DNA from: a virus
Virus record (IMG/VR): IMGVR_UViG_3300022698_000267
Coordinates: 209,564 to 273,563 of that record
Reading direction: 5' to 3' (one strand)
DNA length: 64,000 nt
Part shown: positions 40,001-51,300 of the stretch, piece by piece
Position numbering within the stretch: position 1 is the first letter of the stretch
Layout: each line of letters begins with the position of its first letter
The notes under the pieces: generated by a model
Databases searched by the model: none
Told to the model about the DNA's origin: nothing
What the model saw: only the letters and a program-made list of their open reading frames with translations
Position numbers and translations under genes: made by a program

Positions 40001-42541
40001 AGAGCTTATGCAGCTAGTACCCAAGTTGGAAATTTCTTGTACGTTTTTGGTGGAGCTGATAGCTACACAGACTCTTGTATAGTAGTACAAGAGCCAGAAC
40101 CTTATCATTGTTCTAAACCTGGAAGTTTATATAATCAATTCGTAACAGCTAATAATCCTGAGGCAGAACCAGTATTTGATGAATATGAAGAAGGAAGAAG
40201 AGCATTTTCTTTCAATATGGAAACTAGAACGTGGACAGAATTAAATTTCACTTTGTATTGGCAGTACTTAGGTTCCGCTATTCCAAGTCCAGATGAAAGA
40301 TTCATCTATATAGTTGGTGGATTTAAAGGATCAGATTGTACACAACCTTCTTCAGATATAATGGTCTATGATATACAAACCAATACTTATGAAGAGTTGT
40401 CAGGAATTCCAGAAACGTATGCTGGAAGAGCAAAGCCATTATTAAAATGGTTAGATGACAGTAGATTGTTGATAATGTATGGTTTTCGAACAGTAAATAT
40501 ACCTTTACCTAGCGATGAGTGTAGTATAAAACGATACTTTCATATTCCTATCACTGACGCTTGGATTTACGATACTGGAAAGAATATCATGTATAAGTCC
40601 TTCGAAGACCTTCATAGTTTTGGAGCTTTAGTTGTAAAAGACGAATATTATGTGGATGAACAAAGTTCTAGTGTTGAAAATACCTCTTATGTATTAAATC
40701 CTGTTCCAAATAAAGATAATGATGGAAACACAATTCTAAGTGCTTATAAATGGGATTTAACGAATGGTGAAGTTTTTAGTATTCCAATAAAAGCTTCTAG
40801 TGAAATAGTCGAAGATTACAGCCTGTCTGCTGGAGCATCAAGTGATCCGACAAAAGATGCTGTAGAATCTATGATTGGTGGTGAAGCATATCCTGAAACA
40901 ATGCAAGAACTTATTGATTATAGACTAAAAAATTCTAATTTTCGTTTTCGGTATTCTTGGATTGAGCAATATGGAGCAAATAACCATAAACATATGTTTA
41001 TCATTGGTGAAAGAATTGAAGAGTCTGGAATTGAAGCAATTAAAACAGTTGCTAGAGGCTATGGAGAGGCCCATCTTAGATTCTGGTATTCTGATTTAGA
41101 AGTTCTAGATGCAGGCAGGGTTTTAAATAATATCACCTATGAATATCCTATAGCGGTCTCACCCGTTGCATTGGCATATGATGGATCTACGTATGTCTAC
41201 TGTATATACAATAAGTATAATATTTGGAGATTAAATTTCAAAAAAGTTTTAACTGATCCCAATGATTCTTGGTGGTATCAATTGCCTCCATGTATGGATT
41301 GTAATTTCCTTGGGGATTCTAGGACAGATCCAATATGGGATACGTTCTTTATAGAACCAAATTATTTGGCATTGATATCAAAAACAGGAAAAATGGCTAG
41401 AATGGATTTAAATACATTCTCGTGGTTTTTAGATAAATCTGAAGCTCCGAAAGATGATACATCAATTTTATTGGGAATGGTGAATTCTAGAGGGGAGGAA
41501 GAAACTAACATTGAACAAATCAAAGCCTGTAGTGGCGTCGATGGAGAATTTTGCTATCTATATGAACTTGGAGGAATTGCTGGAAAAGTAATGAATGTCT
41601 ATGAAAGACAATGGGATAATTTCTATTTCGATATGCGTTTGACTTCTGCTGTAGCAAAGCAATTTCCAGATATGGTGAACCAGAAATTATGGCCAGCTGT
41701 TTTAAAAAGAAAGCGGATTTATACAATGAACCATGTGGGTCATCTACATTACAGTTGGTTAAGAATAGATGGAGAATATGATGTTGAATTTCAACTAGAA
41801 GAATTTACAAGAGTTGATCAGGTAAGGGTTTATGGTGATTATAATCTTACCAACAATTTTTCGAATGTAGAAATTAAAATATTCGATATTTCCAATGGAT
41901 GGGTTTCAATATCTGGAGATGACATAGATGTTGTCGTTAACGAAATCGATTGGGATTGGGACGGAATTTCAACTAGACGATATGTCAGAACCTTTACTAC
42001 TGGGACAGGTGATACCGGATATCAATATTCAAAAATTCCACCAAATTACGTAGTAGCAGATTTGACCTCTATTTTTGGAGCCCCACTTCCAATATCTAAG
42101 GTAAGAGTTTACTACAAAAATCCAGTGAGACCCTATAATTTTACCAGTAGAATAAACAAAGTGGAGCTCTTAACAGAACAAGATATAATAGCCGCTTATG
42201 ACAGTCCAGAATCTGTGACACCACTAGATGTTCTCTATTTAGAACCATTAGAAGTCGGTTCAGAATATTCGAATGTAGTTGGTGTTGTTATAAAAAATAA
42301 CAACACAGATCCGGTTACGCAAGTTATAGCATACTTGCATGATAATGATTGGTTACAATTTACATTGACTCCAGAAGATGATGAGTCTTGGGGAATTAAA
42401 ACTCAGAGTTCTCCTCTAGCTGTTACAAATGAACTCTCATCTGGTGGACAGATTCAATTTTACATCAGAGCAATTAATATTGACGATAAGCCACATACCA
42501 AAGATCTTGTAGTAAGAGGCATTTATCCATATGAAGCTTAG
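37079..42541 (+). CDS. Giant kelch/beta-propeller virion protein
   Basis: An 1821-residue protein containing at least six kelch-type repeats spread along the chain. Examples are KLYIFGGDANGRCSNDLWEY, IWLFGGSDGTKFYNDLWYFD, YLYFLGGYSDVRSFNDFWSY, YVFGGADSYTDS and YIVGGFKGSD. Each has the double-Gly, aromatic and trailing W that mark a propeller blade; several propellers are probably present. The C-terminal ~350 residues become a beta-sandwich-like stretch (FQLEEFTRVDQVRVYGDYN) resembling discoidin-type modules. Such proteins bind glycans or form tail tips. ATG 37079 follows TTGGAGG (the TTG at 37067 is within that site). It is followed by smaller virion-like genes. Confidence 0.8.
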   Translation: MTFSNILSNVPYNIKNRSNYGITKVETEDIVDVPYFPAQNLVDTSGTINVYKPIGYPIPFLDSNSLERLFYLHNRNDVRFLFTELADDARYLRYSFIGNSFPQGRDYFSYSFDGTKLYIFGGDANGRCSNDLWEYDINSNSWKNLNFSIATLSANTCPSRRRKSSCIVHGTSIWIFGGETDILTVNSEETRTLLTLNDLWDYDLNSGAWTNYDLDRAFPHRQGNIVHIDSASVKVFIEGGLNTIGQQEPLAIWTLDIATDTVSYEEITAQFEPSYENVVLLIDGVIHIQVGTDLYKWNNSTSLFEVVKQGISCINPNGKNYWVVSDVSKNFGENANMGTMEISQAALYSYGDSLLSTKTMTLPPDSGQSIPRINVDNVQTFFFGGLTDENTFNESTYILNHTTLDVEKYDFDSDERPTERVYTSLAYDKYRGRIWLFGGSDGTKFYNDLWYFDLGLKTWTEVFENQENTDEENPDFPQPRFKTGLAVVATNYLYFLGGYSDVRSFNDFWSYNITTQEWKKLFVVDNIPWGSIYKIFEWRDRLWLFNGQKLYRFFFDRKQFVHSPFLTVKTEKTTNDEKVSTGIIAILESKSYMDIPINCAVVNGKLLVQNSKISFQVDLESKVVTDLNLEFGMSTNVIWLDSYWGIGSDLLSSYYVNVSALQPLTKNQVPNSYYCSQLNRVLPSGLFFYDWGNVYPDSNFIYQDSSGTFTIQNRTDALNKAKLLVNKTVSFCGKQTDFPSFDFGDEEALWNETVDAMIDPRVYPYAPWFLYSGYNVVGKSDTYTGAQRVVFNESLGKIYIIYDNGNTMKLNPEDGTFFTYFTSIWPGSAIGYHKNRNIFYIFGGLREDSEGNATRKTYLQNGMEAAPIVIQGEKNTRTEVSHPGLMQFDMNINEMNLGSVENYLRDKEVASVDYTQTKEHLVSLIEKYIEDASSNILPGGIDEAKQKIYEATQPIIDDMSQFDFAFENGTRPLSRAYAASTQVGNFLYVFGGADSYTDSCIVVQEPEPYHCSKPGSLYNQFVTANNPEAEPVFDEYEEGRRAFSFNMETRTWTELNFTLYWQYLGSAIPSPDERFIYIVGGFKGSDCTQPSSDIMVYDIQTNTYEELSGIPETYAGRAKPLLKWLDDSRLLIMYGFRTVNIPLPSDECSIKRYFHIPITDAWIYDTGKNIMYKSFEDLHSFGALVVKDEYYVDEQSSSVENTSYVLNPVPNKDNDGNTILSAYKWDLTNGEVFSIPIKASSEIVEDYSLSAGASSDPTKDAVESMIGGEAYPETMQELIDYRLKNSNFRFRYSWIEQYGANNHKHMFIIGERIEESGIEAIKTVARGYGEAHLRFWYSDLEVLDAGRVLNNITYEYPIAVSPVALAYDGSTYVYCIYNKYNIWRLNFKKVLTDPNDSWWYQLPPCMDCNFLGDSRTDPIWDTFFIEPNYLALISKTGKMARMDLNTFSWFLDKSEAPKDDTSILLGMVNSRGEEETNIEQIKACSGVDGEFCYLYELGGIAGKVMNVYERQWDNFYFDMRLTSAVAKQFPDMVNQKLWPAVLKRKRIYTMNHVGHLHYSWLRIDGEYDVEFQLEEFTRVDQVRVYGDYNLTNNFSNVEIKIFDISNGWVSISGDDIDVVVNEIDWDWDGISTRRYVRTFTTGTGDTGYQYSKIPPNYVVADLTSIFGAPLPISKVRVYYKNPVRPYNFTSRINKVELLTEQDIIAAYDSPESVTPLDVLYLEPLEVGSEYSNVVGVVIKNNNTDPVTQVIAYLHDNDWLQFTLTPEDDESWGIKTQSSPLAVTNELSSGGQIQFYIRAINIDDKPHTKDLVVRGIYPYEA

Positions 42542-42547
42542 TAGGTC

Positions 42548-43903
42548 ATGTTAATATCAACAGAAGATGAAAGAAAAGTATGCATAAATGCCCCAGTATC
42601 CCCATCTACGAAAAGATGGATCTATCTTAGTTATCGAGTATCTTCAGAAAGAACTACAACATACAAAAGAGTAGAACTTGTCTCCACTTATAGATATGTT
42701 CATTTTGAGGAAGCTGTACACTCTACAGATCGCACAATTTTTTATCATGCGTACTTAGGTAACTATTCTACCAATAGATATGTTGTCATTTCTGATCCAT
42801 CGGCCTCTGCTGGTGAAAGATTTGGAATATATCTACCAGGTGGACAGATTTCATTTCTAAGTGTTCCAACTTCTTCTACATTCAGATACATTAGTGAAAG
42901 AACGATAATTGTAGAGGATTCACAAATAACGCAAAGAATTATTATCGTTCCATACACAATAGCTAGTGAAAGAAAAACATCTGTTCTTCTCACTAGATTC
43001 AATGACTACGACACTTTTGATGTAAGCTTTTCTATAAAAATTTTTGCAGAAAGAAGTATTGCTGTATGTATCGGTGCTTTTTACCAAATTCCAATTGTAA
43101 CCGTTTACACAACCTTTAGTGATATACAGACTTCTTGCAAGACAATGGAGGAGATCATTGTTCGTTCTCAACCTGTTATATCTTCAATTGGGGCAATTTT
43201 TCATGATGTAACTTGTGTTTGTCATAGTCTGGCAACGCATACAGAAAGAACATACTTAATAACCACTTCTAGTTTTTCAGAGAGAATGGTATGTCAAAGA
43301 ATCAGGATTTATGATGAAAGATACTGTGCTTCTGTAATAAGTTCTTCTAGACATGTTCATTCTTTCCCAATTATACCTGCCACTCCAAAGTATTATGAAC
43401 TTCTTTGTTGTTATTCCACTATAGAATATAAAACTGAAGTTTACTGCTATATAGAAGTTAAACCTCTTTATGTTTCAAAAACTCCATCTTCTCTATCCAA
43501 TTTACTGGATGTAAAATCTGATAAGGATTCAATTACAGAGGAGGAATTATACTCAGACAGACATTTAGAATCTATCAACGTATATGATCAGGAATCAATC
43601 AAAGATGTAAAATCACAAAGATCTTTACTTATTACAGATTCAGGTACTATAAATCTTTCCACTACAGATACAATGGGAGGTAAAGTTAGTCTGGATGTGG
43701 ACATTGAAAAAACCTTAGTTGGAAGTGCTAGATTCTCATTGAATTTAAATGTTGAATACACTTTCGAAATATCGACGAATTGGTGGTACCCAAAGTATGA
43801 AGAAACCTCAATTTCTTGGAAAATTAATAGTGATGAGGTTGAAGACATAGCATGGAAGATACTTAATACTAAAGAACTAAATTTTTCTTGGAAAATTGAG
43901 TAG
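42548..43903 (+). CDS. Hypothetical beta-rich virion-like protein
   Basis: A 451-residue protein starting 7 bases after the kelch gene. It consists of many short strands with an unusual repeated flavour of (S/T)ERT and ERTI segments (for example SERTTTYKRVE, ISERTIIVED, TERTYLITTS, SERMVCQRIRIYDER), giving the appearance of a degenerate ~25-residue repeat through residues 1-290. The C-terminal part has ISWKINSDEVEDIAWKI and LNFSWKIE, likewise repetitive. A repetitive fibre or whisker-like structural protein is the best guess. Confidence 0.6.
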   Translation: MLISTEDERKVCINAPVSPSTKRWIYLSYRVSSERTTTYKRVELVSTYRYVHFEEAVHSTDRTIFYHAYLGNYSTNRYVVISDPSASAGERFGIYLPGGQISFLSVPTSSTFRYISERTIIVEDSQITQRIIIVPYTIASERKTSVLLTRFNDYDTFDVSFSIKIFAERSIAVCIGAFYQIPIVTVYTTFSDIQTSCKTMEEIIVRSQPVISSIGAIFHDVTCVCHSLATHTERTYLITTSSFSERMVCQRIRIYDERYCASVISSSRHVHSFPIIPATPKYYELLCCYSTIEYKTEVYCYIEVKPLYVSKTPSSLSNLLDVKSDKDSITEEELYSDRHLESINVYDQESIKDVKSQRSLLITDSGTINLSTTDTMGGKVSLDVDIEKTLVGSARFSLNLNVEYTFEISTNWWYPKYEETSISWKINSDEVEDIAWKILNTKELNFSWKIE

Positions 43904-43914
43904 GAGGTTTTGAA

Positions 43915-44157
43915 ATGAGAGTAACTGTGATGGGTTCAGATCTATTTGAGTTGAGTGAGCAAACCAGATATTACAATATGGATAGAGATAGGATTCAAGA
44001 ATATAATAAATATCTTGAGAGCGCAACTCGTGAAGCTCTGGATGATAACTTTGGAATTACTGATAATGGGATTAGTCCCCGTAATAGAGAGTTGTCAGAT
44101 GTGTCTGGTGATGTTTTTACAATGGGTAATGCGTTCCAATGTGGGTCCACTACATAA
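43915..44157 (+). CDS. Small hypothetical protein
   Basis: An 80-residue acidic protein following TAGGAGG. It has a helical N-terminal half (YYNMDRDRIQEYNKYLESATREALDD) and a Gly/Ser-rich end. A competing frame at 43955 is rejected for lack of a ribosome site. It lies in the structural run and could be a small virion or chaperone protein. Confidence 0.6.
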   Translation: MRVTVMGSDLFELSEQTRYYNMDRDRIQEYNKYLESATREALDDNFGITDNGISPRNRELSDVSGDVFTMGNAFQCGSTT

Positions 44158-44222
44158 AAATCGTATGTAAAAACTTTAGGTAGGTCTTAAAATTTTATTT
44201 CTTCGTAGGAGGTTTTTTTACT

Positions 44223-44789
44223 ATGGCAATTTCTTTTCAATGGAAGGGACACGACGGTAGTGGATGGAATTTTAGCGTCGGTACTACAAATGTGATTGGA
44301 TTCTACGGTTCTGGAGGTTATGGCTCTCCAATTCAAGTTGGACAGTATAACGATGCAATGCACGTTCGAACCTCCACATCCGACGACACTGATGCTTGCA
44401 CTCCTCCACACTTGACAAATTTAAAGTATATAAGTAGCACTGAGGTTTCCATTAATGGAGGTTCTCCTGTAGCTCTTACTTCACTTACGGAAGAGAACTG
44501 TTTACAGATTAGTGTCATATCAGATACTACTGTTTCCATAATTGGTTCTCGATTGTATGCTTATGACGGAAGCAATGTTGACAATGCTCCAGCCAACATC
44601 ACATTCAAAACGGTTAAATTGGGTGGTACCACTTGGTCTCAGCCACATGGTAGAGCAAGTGCTATGAGTTGTGGAACTTCTACAACACCTTCTACTACTC
44701 ACACTTTCTACATAGGCCAATCTTTATCTCCGACTGCTACTGGAGCTTCTACTCTATTTATTACCAGAATGGAAGTTGATATTCAGTAA
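44223..44789 (+). CDS. Probable virion protein, beta-sandwich type
   Basis: A 188-residue protein after GTAGGAGG. It is rich in Gly, Ser, Thr with a regular strand pattern (FQWKGHDGSGWNFSVG ... ITFKTVKLGGTTWSQPHG ... FYIGQSLSPTATGAS). The composition resembles tail-fibre, decoration or Ig-like structural proteins. There are no enzymatic motifs. It begins MAISF without a signal peptide, so it enters the virion rather than being secreted. Confidence 0.65.
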   Translation: MAISFQWKGHDGSGWNFSVGTTNVIGFYGSGGYGSPIQVGQYNDAMHVRTSTSDDTDACTPPHLTNLKYISSTEVSINGGSPVALTSLTEENCLQISVISDTTVSIIGSRLYAYDGSNVDNAPANITFKTVKLGGTTWSQPHGRASAMSCGTSTTPSTTHTFYIGQSLSPTATGASTLFITRMEVDIQ

Positions 44790-44812
44790 TTTTCGTTCGG
44801 AGGGGGTAAGAA

Positions 44813-45343
44813 ATGGCTGCAGATCTGAATTTTCGATTAACAGGCGGTTCCTCCAATAGTGATCCAGATTCTTCTATTGGAGGAGTAATGAGTAGTGTCA
44901 ACGTTAGTTCTTCACCAATGAATAATCTTTTTGATGACATCACTGCTGCAGAGGCTGCACAAAGTGTTGGTTATGAAGATTATAGAGCAATTGATATTTA
45001 CAATAGTGGAGATGCTACGGCTGAGTCAGTTTCTATTTGGGTTTCTTCACCAACTGTAAGTGAAGATTCTCATTTAGAAATTGGATATGACACATCTTCT
45101 AAGGATGGTTCCAATTCTGGTGCCACATCACACACAGCTAGTTGGAATGGAGAAGTTTTGTCGTCTGTTCTAGAACCTACTTCCCCATCTATATCTTTTT
45201 CTACTAGATACTCTGGAAGTGAGTTAGCACTCCCGGATATTCCAACGTCAGAAGCTATTCGAGTATGGATAAAAAGAGTCATTGATAGTGGTGCTGGCAA
45301 TTTAGCAAATGACTTGGCCTCCATAAAAATTAAGTATGCTTAA
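44813..45343 (+). CDS. Probable virion protein
   Basis: A 176-residue protein following GGAGGGGG. It is acidic, beta-rich, with the phrase YRAIDIYNSGDATAESVSIWVSSPTVSEDSHLEIGYD, a layout common in phage structural proteins that carry a single Ig-like sandwich, and the closing LANDLASIKIKYA. It directly precedes the 3620-residue gene and may be its partner in the fibre. Confidence 0.65.
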   Translation: MAADLNFRLTGGSSNSDPDSSIGGVMSSVNVSSSPMNNLFDDITAAEAAQSVGYEDYRAIDIYNSGDATAESVSIWVSSPTVSEDSHLEIGYDTSSKDGSNSGATSHTASWNGEVLSSVLEPTSPSISFSTRYSGSELALPDIPTSEAIRVWIKRVIDSGAGNLANDLASIKIKYA

Positions 45344-45372
45344 TAGATTGGAAGACAAGAGACTCATAAATA

Positions 45373-48300
45373 ATGTCCAGAATTTTTATAGATGGTTTTG
45401 AATCTGGTGACACTTCCACTTGGGATGTTGATACAACTAATGGCATAATTATTGATGGAGACGGTTATTCCCCTATTTCTGGAAATTATTCATTAGCCCC
45501 ACCTGGAAATATAGTTAAAACTCTAACATCTCTGACAGATGAAATCTATTTTGGGTTCAATTTATACACCAAACAAGATGTTGGAGTTGTTGGAAATGGT
45601 TCTGGTCTTAAAATAAGCATTACTTTAGAAAACGATCAAGAACTGTTTACTAATGGACTCTATATCATTTCACAAGATGGAAACTTACGGATTTTCTATG
45701 GTGGAGCTTCAGATCCGGCATGGTATGGTTATGTTAGAATAGAAGAACTAGATCCACCAATTCCTCTTCTTTCCGATATAAATAATTATCAATTTAGAAT
45801 TAAACAAAATTCTGATCTATCTGTTGTAATACAAACAAAAGTAAATGGGTCAGTGCAATATGATATTGTGGCTTCCCAATCTTCTTATTTAGCAAATGCA
45901 GTTTCAAATATAAAGAAGATTGGTTTTCAACCATTGTATGAAGACATTGCTGTTAGTTATAAATATGCATGCCTTGATGACATAGTTATTGATTCTTCGG
46001 AATGGCCTGGACAGTCAAGAATTGTAGCACTGCTTACAGAATCAAATGTTTCTGTTGAATGGGAAAAATATCCTACAACAACGGAAAGTAATGCTGTTGC
46101 AGTTCAACCTTTAAATAGCGCAGGAGTTTACTCAGCTACAGATTCTGCTGAGGATTTATATTCAATTGCAGATTTACCAATTGAAGAAACTGATATAATA
46201 AAATCAGTAGCAGTGGGGGCAAAATCTAAAAGTCCAGATTCTAGATATTTAAAAATTTCAGTAAAAACGAACGGTTCAACATATAGGAATTCTTCCCATG
46301 CTTTAACACCCACTTATTCAAAACCAATTGACATTTGGGAAATTAATCCAGATACAGGGTTAGAATGGTCCATTTCTGATATTAATAATCTTCAGATTGG
46401 ATTTATGTTAGTTAATTCTAGTTCATCATCCAGTAGTAGTTCATCATTAAGTTCAAGTAGTTCAAGTAGTAGTAAATCTTCAAGTTCTAGCTCTAGTAGT
46501 TCAAGCTCAAGTAAATCATCGTCTTCAAGCAGTTCAAGCTCAAGTAAATCATCAAGTTCAAGTAGTTCAAGCTCAAGTAAATCATCATCTTCAAGTAGTT
46601 CAAGCTCAAGTAAATCATCGTCTTCTAGCAGTTCAAGCTCAAGTAAATCATCGTCTTCAAGTAGTAGTAAATCATCATCTTCAAGTAGTAGTAAATCATC
46701 ATCTTCAAGTAGTTCAAGTTCAAGTAGTTCAAGTAGTAGTGAATCATCAAGTTCAACTATTCCTTGGCTAGGAAGTTGGGCTAATAGAGTAGAATTGACT
46801 ATAGATTCAACAAAAATTGATGAAACTTTAACAGATTTTCCAGTAACTATTCAATTAGGATCTTCAGTTGGAATAACTTCTGCTGATACAACTGCTGTGT
46901 TTGATGAACTTACTTCGGATGCTAACCGGAAAAAGATTGCCATCACAACCTCCGATGGTACGACACAGTGCTATGCTGAAATAGAAAAATGGGACGATGC
47001 CAACGAGCAAGCCGTCCTCCATGTAAAAGTCCCCTCCGTAAGCGATTCTGCTGACACCATTCTCTACCTGTATTACGATTCAGCACAATCAGACAATACC
47101 TCATATGTCGGTGACACCACCGATGCTGTAACGCATAATGTCTGGGATTCCAATTTTGCTGGTGTTTGGCACATGGCGCAAGATCCGAATGGTGATGTGG
47201 CTGGTGCGATAAAAGATAGTACAGTGAATGCTAACGATGGGACCCCGGCAGGGAGTATGACCACTGCGGATCTTGTGGCAGGACAGGTGGGGGATGGTAT
47301 TGATTTTGATGGATCAGATGATTATATAGAAATTCCTTTCGATACTTCTCTAAATAGTGATTCAACAACAATCGAGGGGATTGCTTCTCCATACAGCACA
47401 CAAGGGGACACATATACGGTACTCACGTATCAAAATTCAGTCAAAGCCACTTACTACAAAAACACAGGCGATTTGCATGGGTGGGTTTTTACGTATGGAA
47501 CTTCCAATCTTCCCAAGGCTGAGTCAACAAATTCACCGTTTATAGATGATCAATTTTCACATTTTGCGATGACTTTTGATCAGTCCGATATTTACTTGTA
47601 TGTTGACTCTGTTCAGAAAGATACACAAACAAAATTAGGCGCAATTGATGATATAGAAAACGCTATTATAATTGGAAGTACTGGGAGCAATGAGTATTTT
47701 AAAGGCATCATCAACGAAGTCCGTATATCATCCACAGCTCGTTCAGCAGCCTGGATAAAAGCCACATACAACAGTCTTTGGGATACGCTGATTACTTTTT
47801 CAGCAGGTTCCAGTTCTTCTAGTTCTTCTTTAAGCAGTTCTAGTAATAGTTCTTCTTCTAGTTCTTCTAGTAACAGTTCTTCTTCTAGTTCATTAAGTAG
47901 TTCAAGTAGTTTAAGCCGTAGTTCTTCTTCAAGTTCTTCTTCCATTGTTTTACATAATGATTTTTCAGGTGATTCTAATTGTGTCGCTCTATATAGATTC
48001 GAATCTGGTGCATTAACGACAGATTCTATTGGAACAAACACTCTTACCGATAATAACACTGTCGGAACATCCCTGGTAGATGTTAAAGAAGGAGGGGCTT
48101 GTGCTGATTTTGAGCGTGACAATGACGAGTATTTTTCCATAACAGATGCCAACCTTGACGCTGATTTTCCATTAAAATCAGGCTATACGAATAAGAAAAT
48201 ATCAATATGCTTTTGGTTCAAAACAGAAACAGTTCCTGTGGCTTATGGGCTGGAGTTCTTCGCCAAATATATGGCTGCTGAAAACACAAGGTCAATTCAG

Positions 48301-51300
48301 TCTCTTGTGCAGTATGGGGGAAATGTAATATTATCCATTGGTCATACCAGTGGAACAGCGGGTGAAGTGTTGCATAATGCAGGAACACTTGTTAATGGTA
48401 GATGGTATCATTATGCTGCAACTTTTGACGATACTGATAAATCATGGAAGCTTATAATATGGGATGATACAGATGGGAGTAAAGTCATAAATGCTTCTGG
48501 TACAGCAACAAATAATATAAGTATAACTGATGCTGGTTTTTATATTGGAGCATCTCCTGCTGCTAATTATGAGTTTGATGGATTGATGGATGAATTTGTA
48601 GTTTTTAAAGACATCCTGACAACAGATGAAATTGATGCTATCCGCACTGGAACATATAATGTGATTAATCCTGCTGATTGGGCTAATAATCTTGAATTAA
48701 CTATTGATTCATCCAAGATCGATTCAGACCTCACAGACTTCCCTGTTACAATTCAACTAGGATCTTCTGTTGGAATTACTTCTGCGGATACTGCTGCTGT
48801 ATTTGATGAACTTACTTCTGATGCTAATAGAAAGAAAATAGCTGTTACAGATTCGTCATATCGGCAATTGTTCGTTGAAATTGAAAAATGGGATGATGCT
48901 AATGAGACCGCTGTTCTTCATGTAAAAGTTCCTTCAATATTAGCAGCTTCAGATACTACTCTTTACCTATTTTACGATTCTACACAATCAGATAATACAT
49001 CATATGTTGGTGACACCACTGATGCCGTAACTCATAACGTTTGGGATTCAAATTTTGAAGCCGTTTATCATATGGCGCAAGATCCTAACGGTGACGGTGC
49101 TGATGCAATAAAAGACAGTACAAGCAACGCCAATGATGGGACTCCTGCTGGAAGCATGACGACTGCTGATTTAGTGGCAGGTAAAATTGGTAATGCCATT
49201 GATTTTGATGGAACAGACGATTATATCAACTGCGGAAACGCAATAGCAACCGCAGCGCCTTCGCTACCTTTTACGCTTGAAGCGGTTGTCTATAAAGACT
49301 CTTCTATTGGCGGTTACAATGACGGTGACGGATATGATGGAATTATAAACCTAGACCAGCACGCCTCTACATATTATGGGTTATGGTTTGGGCTGTCGGC
49401 TAAAAGCACCGATTATAAGTTTAATGCTAATTTTGGAGACGGTACTGGGGCAACAGCAGAAGACAGAAGAAGTGCCAGTACAACAAATTATGTAGTTGAG
49501 GCCGACGCTTGGTCTTGTATCGCAGGCGTAGTCGAGGATGCGACTACTTTTACTCTTTATGATGCAGGGTCTTCTGTTGCAGCACCAACTTCTGGAACTG
49601 GTGGCACTATAGCTTGGAACGGTGGTGATTTTAATATAGGTCGTCAGAGTATAGAATTATCTCGTGTATTCGGTGGTAAAATATGTGAGATTCGTGTTTC
49701 TTCATCAGCCCGTTCAGCAGCATGGATCAAAGCAACATATAATAGTCTTTGGGATTCTTTATTAACATTTACAGAAGAAAGTAGTTCTAGCAGTTCCTCT
49801 AGTTCATTAAGTAGTTCTAGCAGTTCCTCTAGTTCATTAAGTAGCTCTTCTTCTATATATCCTTGGTTAGGAACATGGGCTAATAGAATACAGCTTACAA
49901 TAGATTCTTCTAAAATAGATGAAACTTTAACTGACTTTCCAGTTACGATTCAGCTTGGTACAGCTTCTGGAATTACTTCTGCAGACACAACAGCGGTTTT
50001 TGATGAACTTACTTCTGATGCTAATAGAAAGAAAATAGCTGTTACAGATTCATCATATCGTCAACTATTCGTTGAGATAGAAAAGTGGGATGATGCTAAT
50101 GAAACTGCCGTTCTTCATGTAAAAGTTCCAAGTATATCTTCTTCAGTAGATACCACACTATATCTGTTCTATGATTCTACTCAGGATGATAATACCTCCT
50201 ATGTTGGCGACACCACTGATACCATAACGCACAACGTGTGGGATTCCAACTTCGTAGCCGTTTATCATATGTCACAAGATCCCAACGGAGATGCTTCTGG
50301 GTCGATAAAAGATAGTACCAGTAACACAAATGATGGGACTCCTGCCGGTAGCATGACAACGGCCGATCTTGTGTCTACGCAGGTTGGATATGGGTTAGAC
50401 CTTGATGCTTCAAATGACTATTTAGAGTTAATGTCTGTACCATCCGGTGTTTTGTCCACAGAATATACGGTAGAATCACTAACATATTTAGATTATGCCT
50501 ATCGCCAATCATTGTTTATTCAAGCAGCAGACGGCAACGAAGTTGACATCTGGCTTGGCACTGGCAGTGGCGACCAACTTATTTTTGGAGTAAAGAACAC
50601 GGACCAACAAACTATTGGTGAAACTGTCGTTTCTACAGGCTCTCTTTATGCCGTTGGGACATATGATGGAACTAATTTTAGGCTTTATAAAGATGGGAGT
50701 TTAGATGCAGGACCTACCGAAAGAACTGTAGCATTTCCAGATACGGCAGAATCTGGTTGGGTTGGTACTTTTAATAACAATGAGAGTTGGGCTGGATATT
50801 CTAATCTTAAATCAGATGAAGTCCGCATTTCATCAACCGCCCGTTCAGCGGCATGGATCAAGGCCACCTACAATTCTTTATGGGATTCTTTATTAACATT
50901 TAGTGAATCTAGTAGTAGTTCTTCAAGTAGTTCAAGTTCTTCTTCTAGTTCAAGTAGCAGTTCATCTTCAAGTAGTTCAAGTTCTTCTTCTACTGTTTTA
51001 CATAATGATTTTTCAGCAGATAATAATTGTGTTGCTTTATGGAGATTTGAATCAGGAGCACTAACTACTGATTCTATAGGCACAAATACTTTAACAGAAA
51101 ATAATACAATTACTGCCGACACTTCTAATTTTAAGGAAGGTAATGCTTCAGCTAACCTTTATAATGGTAGTGGATATTTTTCAATTGACGATATTGACTT
51201 AGATTCTGATTTTCCTTTAAAATCTGGTGCAACAAATCCAAAGTTTAGCATTTGTGGATGGTTTTATCCAAATGTTCTTAACGATGATGTGGTTTTTTCT

